DNA from: Phytohabitans suffuscus
Lineage (GTDB): Bacteria > Actinomycetota > Actinomycetes > Mycobacteriales > Micromonosporaceae
Direction: 5' to 3'
DNA length: 64,000 bases
NCBI RefSeq assembly: GCF_011764565.1
Contig: NZ_AP022871.1
Span: 868,001-932,000, forward strand
Positions within the stretch are counted from its first letter, which is position 1; each line of letters opens with the position of its first letter. The notes under the pieces were generated by a model. It was not told the origin of the DNA. It saw only the letters and a list, made by a program, of their open reading frames with translations, and did not search any database. Below, in pieces: positions 20,573-32,420 of the stretch. Made by a program: the position numbers and the translations under genes.

Positions 20573-21195
20573 TAGAGTCCTCCCACCGGTATCGCGCGCC
20601 GGGCGGGCGCGGGGAGTGACGGCAGCGCCAGGTCGACGTACTCGCAGAGCACGTGCAGCGACACGAGATGCAGCTCCTGCACGACCTGCGAGTCGGGCGA
20701 CGGTACGGCGAGCACGTCCGAGCAGACCTCGGCGAGCGGGTTCGGGGCGGGACCGGTGAGCCCGAGCACCCGCAGGCCGCGCTCGGCTCCGGCCCGCGCC
20801 GCCGCGAGCAGGTTGGCGCTGCGCCCGCTCGTCGAGAACAGCAGCAGGATGTCGCCCTCGCGGCCGTGCGCGCGCACCTGGCGGGCGAAGACCTCGTCGT
20901 ACCCGAAGTCGTTGCCGACCGCCGTGAGCGAGGACGTCTCGGCGGTGAGCGCGATCGCCGACAGCGCCGGCCGGTCGTCGCGCAGCTTGCCCACCAGCTC
21001 GGCGGTGAGGTGCTGGGCCTCGGCCGCGCTCCCGCCGTTTCCGGCCGCCAGCAGCCGCCCGCCGCCGGCGAGCAGCCGGGCCAGGTCGTGCCCCCACCCG
21101 GAGAGCTTGCGGGCGGCCTCGCGGTACGGCACGAGCGCCGACGCGAGGCCCGCCAGGTGACTGTCCAGAACGGACACCTGGCCGTCCACGGTCAC
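20572..21195 (-). CDS. gmhA: Sedoheptulose-7-phosphate isomerase (GmhA-like SIS protein)
   Basis: SIS-domain isomerase of 207 aa, first step of heptose synthesis (sedoheptulose-7-P to heptose-7-P). Visible are AAGNGGSAAEAQHLTAELVG near residue 45, matching GmhA, LTAETSSLTAVGNDFGYDEV, FSTSGRSANLLAAA (the phosphosugar-binding SIS motif) and QELHLVSLHVLCEYVD, the C-terminal helix with the catalytic Glu/His of GmhA. GTG at 21195 overlaps the preceding glycosyltransferase stop as GTGA. DiaA is a paralogue of similar sequence, but the context with HldE and GmhB decides for GmhA. Confidence 0.92.
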   Translation of the reverse strand: MTVDGQVSVLDSHLAGLASALVPYREAARKLSGWGHDLARLLAGGGRLLAAGNGGSAAEAQHLTAELVGKLRDDRPALSAIALTAETSSLTAVGNDFGYDEVFARQVRAHGREGDILLLFSTSGRSANLLAAARAGAERGLRVLGLTGPAPNPLAEVCSDVLAVPSPDSQVVQELHLVSLHVLCEYVDLALPSLPAPARRAIPVGGL

Positions 21196-22409
21196 GCCAC
21201 CGCCCCCGTGGGCCGCCCCAGCCCGCTCACCGCCGCGTAGAGGGTGCCCAGCTGCTCGGCCGCGCGCTTCCAGGAGTAGCACTGGCGGGCCCGGTCCAGC
21301 GCCGCGGTGGCGTACGCGAAGCGCCGCACCGGGTCGCCGAGCACGCGGCGCAGCGCCATGCCGAGCGAGCGGGGGTCGCGGGGCGACACGAGGTCGCCGG
21401 TGAGCCCGTCCACCACCGTGTCGTTGAGCCCGCCGACGCCGGTGGCGACCACGGGTACGCCGCAGGCCATCGCCTCCAGCGGGGTGAGCCCGAACGGCTC
21501 GTACCAGGGCGCGGTCGCCAGGACGTCCGCGGAGCGGTACCAGCGGGGCATCTCGGTGGCCGGTACCGCTCCGACGATCCGCAGCCGGTCGGCGACCTTG
21601 GTGGACTCCGCGAGGTGGCGCAGCCGGTCGGCGAACGGGTCGCTGTCGAGCGCGGTCGGCGGCGGCCCGCCCACCACGACACACTCGGCGCCGGGCACGA
21701 TCTTCAGCGCGCTGATCAGGTCGGCGAACCCTTTGCGCTCCACGAACCGGCCGACGGTGAGGATCCGCGGCCGGTCCGGGTCGCGCGGCTCGGCCGGGCC
21801 CTCCGGCGAGAAGCGGTCACTGTCCACACCGGACGGGATCAGTGCCATGCGGTTGCGCGGCACACCCATCCGGACCAGCTCGCGCACCTCGTCCTGGCAC
21901 TGCGCGACGACCCGGTCGACGGCCCGGCCGAGCGCCCGCTCGTACCCGATGCGCCGGGCCGGGCTGGTGTCCGCCGCGCCCTGGTGCCGCTTCTTGACCG
22001 TGCCGAGCGCGTGGTACGTCTGCACCACCGGCACGCCGGTCTGGCGGCCGGCGGTGACGGCGGCGAGCCCGCTCATCCAGAAGTGCGCGTGAGCCACGGT
22101 CGGCGCCCAGTCGTCGCCGCGCCACTGCTCGACGAGCCAGCGGCTGAAGTCCTTCATGTACGGCAGCAGCTCGTCCTTGGGCAGCGGCTCGGCCGGGCCG
22201 GCCGGCACGTGCACGACCGTCACCCCGTCCCGCATCGGCACGGCGACCGGCTGGTCGCTGGTGTCCCGGCGCGTGTAGACGCGCACGTCGTGCCCTTCGG
22301 CCGCCAGCGCGGTGGCCAGCTCGGCGACGTGGGTGTTCTGCCCGCCGGCGTCGACTCCCCCGAGCGCGGCCAGCGGGCTGGCATGTTCCGAGATCATCGC
22401 GATGCGCAT
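21192..22409 (-). CDS. Glycosyltransferase family 4
   Basis: GT-B fold glycosyltransferase of 405 aa. The N terminus MRIAMISEHASPLAALGG and GGQNTHVAELATALA match the MshA/sucrose-synthase-like GT4 group. HAHFWMSGL follows near residue 120. The C-terminal nucleotide-sugar domain has LTVGRFVERKGF, then WYEPFGLTPLEAMACG (the E-x7-E motif) and GGLNDTVVDG. Two in-frame ATGs exist; I chose 22409 because AGGAGG lies six bases upstream, while 22424 sits on that Shine-Dalgarno. The stop overlaps the gmhA start as GTGA. Sugar donor and acceptor are not predictable from sequence. Confidence 0.9.
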   Translation of the reverse strand: MRIAMISEHASPLAALGGVDAGGQNTHVAELATALAAEGHDVRVYTRRDTSDQPVAVPMRDGVTVVHVPAGPAEPLPKDELLPYMKDFSRWLVEQWRGDDWAPTVAHAHFWMSGLAAVTAGRQTGVPVVQTYHALGTVKKRHQGAADTSPARRIGYERALGRAVDRVVAQCQDEVRELVRMGVPRNRMALIPSGVDSDRFSPEGPAEPRDPDRPRILTVGRFVERKGFADLISALKIVPGAECVVVGGPPPTALDSDPFADRLRHLAESTKVADRLRIVGAVPATEMPRWYRSADVLATAPWYEPFGLTPLEAMACGVPVVATGVGGLNDTVVDGLTGDLVSPRDPRSLGMALRRVLGDPVRRFAYATAALDRARQCYSWKRAAEQLGTLYAAVSGLGRPTGAVA

Positions 22410-22420
22410 GGCGAACCTCC

Positions 22421-23368
22421 TCATACCCCAGGACCACAGATGGACTCGAACAGGCCGTCCCAGTCGGCCAGGAACCGGTCGAGTCCGTAACGTTCGCTGG
22501 CCGCCACCCGGGCCCGCTCGCCCAGCCGCCGGGCCTCCTCCGGCTCCTCCAGCAGCCACCGCGCCGCCTCCACGAGCGTCTCCACCCGGGTGGAGAGCAC
22601 GCCGGCGTCGGGTGGCACGGCGCGGATGACCTCCGTGGTGGCGAGCGCGACGACGGGCATCCCCATCGCCATCGCCTCGATGAGGCTCAGCCCGAGCGAC
22701 GTCCACCGGCACAGGTGCAGGTAGGCGCGGCGGCGTGCCAGCTCGGCGTGCATCCGCGGCTGCGGCAGGTCCTCGTACGCGTCCACATCGGGCAGCGTGT
22801 CGAGGTCGGCGACGCCCATGCCGTACACGTCGAGCGGGGCCAGGGCGGCGAACCGCGGGAACAGGTCGGTGCCGGTGACCCGGCCGCGGCGCACCGGCTC
22901 GTTCGTGGCGATGGCCAGGCGGGCCAGGTCGCCGGAGTAGCGGGCGGCCGGCGGCACGATGCCGTGCTCGATGACGGCGGTACGGGTGCCGCCGGTGTCC
23001 CAGAAGAGGTCGTTGAAGTGGGTCACGTGCACGACGAGGACGTCGTCCCGGTCGGCCATCGAGTGGCGGGAGTTGGGCACGTCCCCCTTCGGCGCGTTGT
23101 GCTCCACGAAGACCAGCGGCGGGCGCCGGCCCAGCCAGCGGTCCACCAGCGCGACCTCCTCGGGCCGCTGCAGCACCACCACGTCGACGTCCTCGGCGGC
23201 GAGGTGCTCCAGCGGCACCTCCTCCGCGGTGTCCGGCCACTCGTACGTGCGGGCGCGGCCGAGCCCGTACGGGCCCCGGTCGGGGGTGACCGGCACGAGG
23301 TAGCGGTGCTTGCCGTGCACGAACGCGGTGGTCCACGAGCCGTGCACGTGCCAGAGCAGGATGTTCAC
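22421..23368 (-). CDS. Glycosyltransferase, GT4-like, short form
   Basis: 315-residue glycosyltransferase-like protein. It starts MNILLWHVHGSWTTAFVHG and has FVEHNAPKGDVPNSRH and VVHVTHFNDLFWD in the acceptor half. The nucleotide-sugar half has HLCRWTSLGLSLIEAMAMG (a degenerate E-x7-E region), MPVVALATTEV and a C-terminal helix ending FESICGPGV. The length fits GT-B enzymes with a reduced N-terminal domain. GTG at 23368 overlaps the GmhB-GT9 stop as GTGA, and the gene stops just before the GT4 Shine-Dalgarno, so all are in one operon. It acts in glycan assembly with its neighbours; specificity unknown. Confidence 0.82.
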   Translation of the reverse strand: MNILLWHVHGSWTTAFVHGKHRYLVPVTPDRGPYGLGRARTYEWPDTAEEVPLEHLAAEDVDVVVLQRPEEVALVDRWLGRRPPLVFVEHNAPKGDVPNSRHSMADRDDVLVVHVTHFNDLFWDTGGTRTAVIEHGIVPPAARYSGDLARLAIATNEPVRRGRVTGTDLFPRFAALAPLDVYGMGVADLDTLPDVDAYEDLPQPRMHAELARRRAYLHLCRWTSLGLSLIEAMAMGMPVVALATTEVIRAVPPDAGVLSTRVETLVEAARWLLEEPEEARRLGERARVAASERYGLDRFLADWDGLFESICGPGV

Positions 23369-24956
23369 GGCGCACCGACCCGGCGTACGGCCTCCACCAC
23401 CGCGAGCGGATCGACTGTGGACAGGCAGGGGTGGCCGGCGACCGGGCACACGGCGGCCCGGGTGTTGCGGCAGGGCGCGGTCGCGTCGCCGATGCGCACC
23501 CACGGCACGCGGTACGGCCCCCACTGTCCGAACGGGACGGTCGGGGCGAAGAGGCTGACCACCGGCGTGCCGACGGCGGCGGCCAGGTGCGCGGGGCCGG
23601 TGTTGGCGACGACCAGGCAGGCGGCCCGCGCGATCACGGCGGCCAGCGCGCCGAGCGAGGTCTGGCCGCCGAGGTCGAGCGCGGACGGGCCGGCGACCCG
23701 GGAGCTGAGCGGCAGCTCGTCCGGCCCGCCGGTGACCACGACGCGGTGGCCGGCGCCGGTGAGCGCGGCGACGATCGCGGCGTACCGCTCGGGCGGGCAG
23801 GCGCGGGCCGGCACGGAGGCGCCGGGGTGCACGACCACGTATCCGGGCGCCAGGTCCGGCGCCTGCTCGGCCACGCGGATCCGCAGCTCGGGCACGTCGC
23901 CGGCGGGCAGGGGAAGCCGGCCGCGGCGGCCAGCGAGAGCGCGCGCTCCGGCTCCGGGATGCCGAGCGGCACGCGGTGCCGTACGTCCAGAAGGGAGCCC
24001 GGGTAGTCGTCGCTGATCGCGGCGATCCGCCGTACGCCGGCCATCCGCAGCACCAGGGCGAGCGGGAGCGCCGACTGGTGGAACGATGTGAACAGCACCG
24101 CCTCCTCCGGGCCCGCCGCCGCGATCCGGTCCACCATGGCGTCCACTTCGGAGCGGGCCAGCGGCTCGGGACTGGGGTCGATCCACGGCAGCCGCCACTC
24201 GATCAGCTCGTCGATGCCGGGCAGCAGCTCGGCGGCGCGCCGTCCGCGCGGCCCGCAGAGCATGACGACCCGCTCGGCGCCGGCCGCGACGGCCCGGATC
24301 GCCGGACCGGTCACCAGCACGTCGCCGGCCGAGTCGGGGCGGGCCACGAGCACCGTGCCGCGCCTGGGTCTCGCCGTGCCGGCGGGTACGAGCCGGGAGC
24401 GGCGCAGGATCTGGTGCGCCGCCGCATCCAGGTCGCCGGCCACGGTGGGCGCGGCGGCAACCTCCTCGGGTCGGGTCACCGGCGTGGGCACCAGGATGCC
24501 GGTGGCACCGGCGGCACCGGCGGCCGCCATGTCGCGGCCGATGTCGCCAACGACCACGCAGCGCCGGGGTGTGGTCCCCAGCGCCGCGGCGGCATCGACG
24601 ATCAAGCCGGGCTGCGGCTTGCGGCACCGGCACCCGTCCCGCTCGCCGTGCGGGCACACCTGCCAGGTGTCGAACGGCCCGAGGAGCTCCTCCACCCGGG
24701 CGTTGACCCTCGTCACGTCGTCCGGCGCCAGCCGCCCGCCGGCGACCCCTGACTGGTTGGTCACCACGCCGAGCCGGAAACCGGCCGCGCGAAGCCGATC
24801 CAGTGCCGCACGTGCGCCTGGTACCGGGCGCACGAGGGACGGATCCCCGTTGTACGGCACGTCGTGCACGAGCGTGCCGTCGCGGTCGAAAAGCACCGCG
24901 TCGAACAGATGGCTTCGCACGTTCCGCTGGTTCCCGGGGCACATAGAAGTAAACAT
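23365..24956 (-). CDS. Fusion: heptose bisphosphate phosphatase (GmhB-like HAD) + GT9 glycosyltransferase, with apparent frameshift
   Basis: Two fused enzymes. Residues 1-190 are a HAD-IIIA phosphatase: FDRDGTLVHDVPYNGDP (nucleophile Asp), VVTNQSGVAGG, the zinc cluster CPHGERDGCRCRKPQPG typical of GmhB, and VVGDIGRDMAAA. It would remove the C7 phosphate of heptose-1,7-bisphosphate. Residues 200-530 are a GT9 domain (TVLVARPDSAGDVLVTGPAI, VVHPGASVPARA, VANTGPAHLAAAVG, SLFAPTVPFGQWGP). The frame breaks at a G-run (plus strand 23910-23913), one base short; GFPLPAGDVPEL is restored by adding one. ATG at 24956 overlaps the GT2 stop as TGATG, which fixes the start. Repaired length is about 530 aa. 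Confidence 0.9.
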
Positions 24957-25908
24957 CAACCGGACCGACCTCCGAGGGGGCGCGCACCACGCCAGCGCCA
25001 CCAGCCGCGCAGCCAGTGCACGGTCGCCATCGGAGGGATGAATACGCTGGTCAGCAGCGTGGCGCCGACCTCGCTAGGGGTCCTCGGGCCGCCCCTGACC
25101 CGAGCGGCCGCGAACTCCGCCGTGCCCGCCAGCCAGAGCGCCGCCGCGACCGCCCGCAGGCGTGGCACGGCGAGGGCGGCGGCGAGCGCCGCGGTGACCG
25201 CCACGTGGCGCTGGCGGCGTCCGGGCGACGCTTCCACGACCTCCCGCCACCGCGGCCCGTACATCCGCCGCAGCAGGGCGTCGTCGGCGTTGCCGCGCTG
25301 CGCCCGCAGGCTCGCCCACGGCCCTTCCGGCCGCACCGGGTGCCGCACCAGCCGCGTGCCGCGCACCAGCTCCCAGCCCGCGCCGCGCACCCGGTGGGCC
25401 AGTTCGGCGTCCTCCCGGTAGGCGCGCGGGAACCGCTCGTCGAAGCCGCCCACGCCGGCCAGCGCGGCCCGGCGGTAGGCCATGTCCGCGGTGATCCAGC
25501 GGGCCCCCGCGAGGCCGGCGGTCGAGCGCTCCCAGTCGGTCGGTGGGCGGTCCGCCGGCAGCGGCACGCACACCCGGCCCTGCACGCCGCCCACCCGCGC
25601 GGGCACGTCCAGGTCGGCGCGGAGGCGCGCGAACCAGTCCGGCTCGGGCACCACGTCGTCGTCCAGGAACGCGACCCACGGGAAGCGGGCCGCCCGCCAG
25701 CCCGTGTTGCGCGCAGCCGCCGGCCCGCGGCCGTCTCCGGCCAGCAGTCTCGGGTACGGCCGCAGGCGCTCCGGGAGGCTCAGCCCGCCCACCCGTCCGG
25801 GGCGGTCGTCGACCACGAGGATCTCCATGCCGTCCTCTGTGGAGGGCGCCAGGCGGTCCAGGAGCGCGCCGAGGCTCGGCCGCCCGACGGTCGGCACCAC
25901 GATGGAGA

Positions 25909-25912
<4 letters not shown>
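24956..25912 (-). CDS. Glycosyltransferase family 2
   Basis: GT-A glycosyltransferase of 318 aa. It starts LISIVVPTVGRPSLGALLD and has ILVVDDRPG, GPAAARNTGWRAAR, FLDDDVVPEPDW (the DxD metal/nucleotide-binding motif) and GFDERFPRAYREDAELAHR (the ED catalytic base region). The C-terminal 80 residues contain hydrophobic stretches (VTAALAAALAVPRLRAVAAA), suggesting membrane association. The best start is TTG at 25912, which overlaps the carbamoyltransferase stop as TTGA; the long open frame upstream is a shadow of that gene. Its stop overlaps the next ATG as TGATG. Confidence 0.88.
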
Positions 25913-28521
<2,609 letters not shown>

Positions 28522-28525
<4 letters not shown>

Positions 28526-30245
28526 CCCCGGTCGAGCGGTTCGCGCGGGCGTGGGGCCTGTCGGTCCACGACGCCAGCTATGTACTGCTGCCCAGCGCCG
28601 AGCGCGACGCGTTCTTCGTCGACCTGACCAAGCGGATCGCGGCCGCGCTGACCGCGGAGCGGTTCGACCCGGCGGTCGGCTACCTCGCCGGCGTCGACCT
28701 GGCCAGCACCGAGGAGATCGCGCCGGAGGCGCTCGGCCGCACCATCACCGAGCTGTCCACCCGCCTTCTCCCCACGCTCGACCTGGACGGCGTGGTCGGC
28801 CGCGACCGGGTCACCGCTCTCGTCGAGGCGCTGGCGATGGGCTACGCGACCGGGCTGCACGACCACACGCTCGACCGGCAGGAGGCGGTGCGCAGGGCCG
28901 ACATCGCGGCGCGGTCGGAGGCGGAGATAGCCCTGCGCCGCAGCGAGGAGCGGCTGCGCCACGCGGCCCTGCACGACTCGCTCACCGGCCTGCCCAACCG
29001 GGCGCAGCTCATGCACTGGCTCGGCGAGCTGCGCACCGACCCCGCCGCACCCGACCGCTTCGGCGTCTGCCTGATCGGCCTCGACCGCTTCGGCGCGGTC
29101 AACAACAGCCTCGGATACGCGGCCGGCGACCGCCTCCTCGCGGCCGCCGCCGAGCGGCTCACCCAGCTCCCCGGCACCGCCGCCTGCCATCTGGGCGGCG
29201 ACGAGTTCGCGCTGCTGATCCGCGGCACAGCCGAGCCCGAGGACGCCATCAAGCCGGCCGACCGCGCGCTGGCGGCGCTGCGCGCACCGTTCGAAGTGGA
29301 CGGTCACGAGCTGCCGATGTCGGCCAGCGCCGGCGTGGTCGAGCGCGCCGTCGACGAGGGCGACCCGGCGGACGCCCTGCGCGCGGCCGCGATGGCGCTG
29401 CACTGGGCCAAAGTGGACGGCCGCGACCGCTGGCGCTTCTTCGACGAGGCCCGCAACGCCGGCGCGGTGGCCCGCTACCGGCTCTCCGCCGAGATGCCGG
29501 GCGCGCTGGCCCGAGGTGAGTTCGGCCTGGTCTACCAGCCGATGGTCGACCTCGCGACCGGCGTGGTGGTGGGCGTCGAGAGCCTGGCGCGGTGGGACCA
29601 TCCCGAGCTGGGGCTGCTCTCCCCGACCGGTTCATCGCGCTCGCCGAAGACTCCAGCTTCATCATCCCGCTCGGCATGCGCCTGCTGGAGCTGGCCTGCC
29701 GCCAGGCGGTGCGCTGGCAGGGCGACGGCGCCGAGCCGCCGTTCGTGAGCGTCAACCTGGCCGCCCGCCAGCTCTGCCACCCCGGCCTCGCCGCCGAGGT
29801 GGCCGCCGTGCTCGACCGCGTCGGCCTGCCCCCGCACCGCCTCCAGCTGGAGATCACCGAGCACGCCGCGATGACCGCCGAGGGCGACGCGGTCGACAAC
29901 GTGCGCGCACTCGCCGGCATGGCGGTGCGCGTGGCACTCGACGACTTCGGCACGGGCTACTGTGGACTGTCCTACCTGCGGCGCCTCCCCGTCCACGCCA
30001 TCAAGCTGGCCGGCACCTTCGTGGCCGGCCTCGACGCCGACGACGCCCCGAGCCGCACCGACGAGGCCGTGCTCGCCGCGCTGATCCACCTTGGACACAA
30101 GCTGCGGCTGACCGTCACCGCCGAGGGCATCGAGTCCGAACGCCAGCGCTCCCGCCTGCAGGCACTCGGCTGCGACGTCGGCCAGGGCTGGCTCCTCGGC
30201 CGCCCCACCACGGCGGAAAAGCTCTTCGACCCCAGGAAGCTCTGA
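28522..30245 (+). CDS. Diguanylate cyclase/phosphodiesterase (GGDEF-EAL), with apparent frameshift
   Basis: Cyclic-di-GMP turnover protein of about 574 aa. Residues 1-140 are helical with no recognised sensor; a coiled linker (RSEAEIALRRSEERLRH) follows. The GGDEF domain (about 150-310) has DSLTGLPNRAQL and LGGDEFALL, an intact active-site motif. The EAL domain (about 325-570) has VGVESLARWDHP (EAL is ESL), LEITEHAAM, DDFGTGYCGLSYL, AIKLAG and TAEGIES, so most metal-binding residues remain. The frame breaks at the C-run 29621-29624; one extra C joins LLSPDRFIALAEDS. ATG at 28522 overlaps the methyltransferase stop. The gene ends inside R2 copy c. Confidence 0.9.
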
Positions 30246-30304
30246 GCTACCGCGACGCCCGCGGTGGTCCAGACCGTCGCTCCCGCGGCCTCACCCTCCG
30301 CGGG
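30245..30304 (+). repeat. Interspersed repeat R2, copy c, at a convergent gene junction
   Basis: Matches 1030-1088 and 15858-15918 almost base for base. It begins at the last base of the GGDEF-EAL stop codon. Read on the minus strand it supplies the last 18 codons and the stop of the oxidoreductase at 30247-31901. Confidence 0.85.
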
Positions 30305-31901
30305 CGGGGCAGACCGGCGTCGGGTCGGTAGATTGTGCGGTGGGCGGCGGCGATCAGGGCGTGGTAGGCGTCGCCGGTCAGGAGGTTGTCGCGGGCCAGG
30401 GCGGCGCGGGCGGCGTTGGCGCCTGGACCGCCGTGCACGCCGCCGCCGGGGTGTGCCGACGAGCTGGCCAGGTAGAGGCGGTCGACCGGGGTGTCGGAGC
30501 GGCCCAGCCCGGGGATCGGGCGGAGGAAGAGCTGCTGGTACGCCGCCGAGGTGCCGCCGCCCAGCGCGCCGCCCACCAGGCTCGGGTTTTCGCGCTCCAG
30601 GTCGCCCGGTCCCGCGATGTGGCGCCCGGCGACGAGCCGGCCGAAGCCTGGCGCGTGCTCCTCCAGCACGCTCTCCATCCGGGCGACGTGTGCCAGGATC
30701 TCCTCGGCCGGCCACTCGCGGCGGAAGGGCAGGTGGGTGTAGCACCACAGCGACTCGGTGCCCGCCGGTGAGCGGGTCGGGTCGGCGGTCGTCATCTGGC
30801 CGACCAGCAGGAACGGGTCGCGGGGCACCTCGCCGGTGGCGAGCGCCGAGGCGTACCGGACGAGACCGTCCAGGTCGGCGCCGATGTGGAGGGTGCCGGC
30901 GCCGGCGGCGCCCGGGTGCTTCCACGGCATCGGCGCGGAGAGCGCCCAGTCGACCTTGACCGTGGAGCCGTCCCACTGGAAGTGGGCGAGGTCTTCGACG
31001 AGCCGGGGTGGCAGCAGCGCGGCGCCGACCAGGTCGAGGTAGAGCGCGGGCGCGGGGACGTCGGCGAGCACCGCCCGGCGGGCCCGCCAGCGGCGGCCGT
31101 CCACGGTGGACACGCCCAGCGCGCGGCCGCGGGCGGTCAGGACGCGGTCGGCGCGTGCCGTGTACTCGATGCGCCCACCCCGGGCCAGCAGCCGCGCCAC
31201 GAGCGCGTCGGTGATGCGCTGCGCGCCGCCTTCCGGGACCGGCCAGCCGATCTCCTGGCCGAGCATCGCCAGCAGCCAGCCGAACACCCCGCTGCCGGCG
31301 TCGTCGGCGGACAGGTCGGTGTGCAGCGCGCACCCGGCCAGCAGCAGCTGGGCGCCCTCGCCGCGGAAGATCTCCCGGCCGAGCTTGCGGCTGGGCACGA
31401 CCAGCCGGCGGGCCAGTCGCAGCGCACCGGCGGGCCGGAGCCGGGCCAGCAGCTTCGCCCCGCCGCGCACCGGTGGGAACGGCGCGAACAGCGTGTCGAG
31501 CATGGGCGCGGAGACCGGGCGCCACTGCTCGTACGCGCGCAGCCAGCGCTCCCCGTCACCGGCGGCGAAATCCTCCACGGAGGCCGCGGTGGTCTCCGGC
31601 CGGCGGTTGAGCGTGGCCGCCCGCCCGTCGGGCAGCAGGTGGGTGAGCACGTCGGGCGCGTGCCGCCAGGTGATGTCGAGCTCCAGCCCGCGCATCACCG
31701 GCGACGCGTACCCGAGCGGGTAGAACGAGCTGTACAGGTCGCTCAGGTAGCCGGGGCGGCGACCTCGGCGGAGCGGATGGCGCCGCCGGGTGCCGCGCCG
31801 GCCTCCAGCACCACCACGTCCCACCCCGCGTCGGCCAGCAGGTTGGCGGCCACGAGGCCGTTGTGGCCCGCGCCGATGACGACGGCGTCGGCGACGCTCA
31901 C
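30247..31901 (-). CDS. Phytoene-desaturase-like FAD oxidoreductase, with apparent frameshift
   Basis: NAD(P)/FAD-binding protein of the CrtI/phytoene dehydrogenase-like superfamily, about 551 aa. The N terminus from GTG 31901 gives ADAVVIGAGHNGLVAANLLA, a textbook FAD Rossmann motif, then VVVLEAGAAPGGAIRS. The frame breaks at the G-run 31753-31756; with one more base it reads AAPGYLSDLYSSFYPLG and continues unbroken. The C-terminal region LASSSAHPGGGVHGGPGANAA is the second FAD motif. No carotenoid genes are near, so the substrate is unknown. The last 18 residues (rich in Arg, Pro) are encoded by repeat R2 and are unlikely to be conserved. An in-frame GTG at 31916 is an alternative start. Confidence 0.87.
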
Positions 31902-31926
31902 CCCGGCGAAGTCCACACGAGCAAAG

Positions 31927-32328
31927 CTACCGCTGGCGGGCCTTCGCCGTGCTGCGGTTGTTGGCCTTCTCGATGGCCTTGACCAGCTCGGCCTTGTTCA
32001 TGCTGGAACGGCCGGCGATGTCCAGCCTGCGGGCGACCTCCATGAGGTGCTCCTTCGAGGCATTCGCGTCGACGCCGCCCGCGGTCCTGGTCGGCTGTTC
32101 GCGGTACGAGCGCTCGGCCTGCTCGTCGCTCGGCCCCTTGCGCTCCTTCGGCTCCCAGTGGTCGCCGACCTTCTCGAACGAGTGCTTGAGCGCGGCGAAC
32201 GCGGTGCGGTGCGACCGCTCCCCCTCGCCGTACGTCCCGACCGCCGAGTCGTGCGTCTCCGCCCAGGTGTCCTGCGCCTTCTGCGGAGAGCGCCGGACGG
32301 TGCTGGGCATGTCTTCGCGTGCCGGCAT
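31927..32328 (-). CDS. ChaB-like protein with C-terminal Rho N-terminal/SAP-like domain
   Basis: Small cytoplasmic protein of 133 aa with two modules. Residues 1-75 resemble ChaB, first named as a cation-transport regulator: PSTVRRSPQKAQDTWAETHD, then SHRTAFAALKHSFEKVGDHW. Residues 95-130 resemble the Rho N-terminal/SAP-like nucleic-acid-binding fold: LMEVARRLDIAGRSSMNKAE followed by LVKAIEKANN. A basic tail ends KARQR. The combination recurs in actinobacteria, but its role is not known to me. ATG at 32328 is preceded by GGAGGAG. It is divergent from yihY and lies 26 bases upstream of the oxidoreductase start on the same strand. Confidence 0.8.
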   Translation of the reverse strand: MPAREDMPSTVRRSPQKAQDTWAETHDSAVGTYGEGERSHRTAFAALKHSFEKVGDHWEPKERKGPSDEQAERSYREQPTRTAGGVDANASKEHLMEVARRLDIAGRSSMNKAELVKAIEKANNRSTAKARQR

Positions 32329-32420
32329 GACTCCTCCTCTGTTGAGACTCGAACAGATTCCCTACCCGACGGCCGGCGGCACAAACGTTTGCCCACTTCA
32401 CGGGCCGGGTACGGGCGGGC

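Noticed and set aside
29972..31525. Minus-strand 517-codon frame overlapping the GGDEF-EAL end and the oxidoreductase
   Set aside because: It is an out-of-frame Arg/Pro-rich reading of the oxidoreductase and contains no motif.
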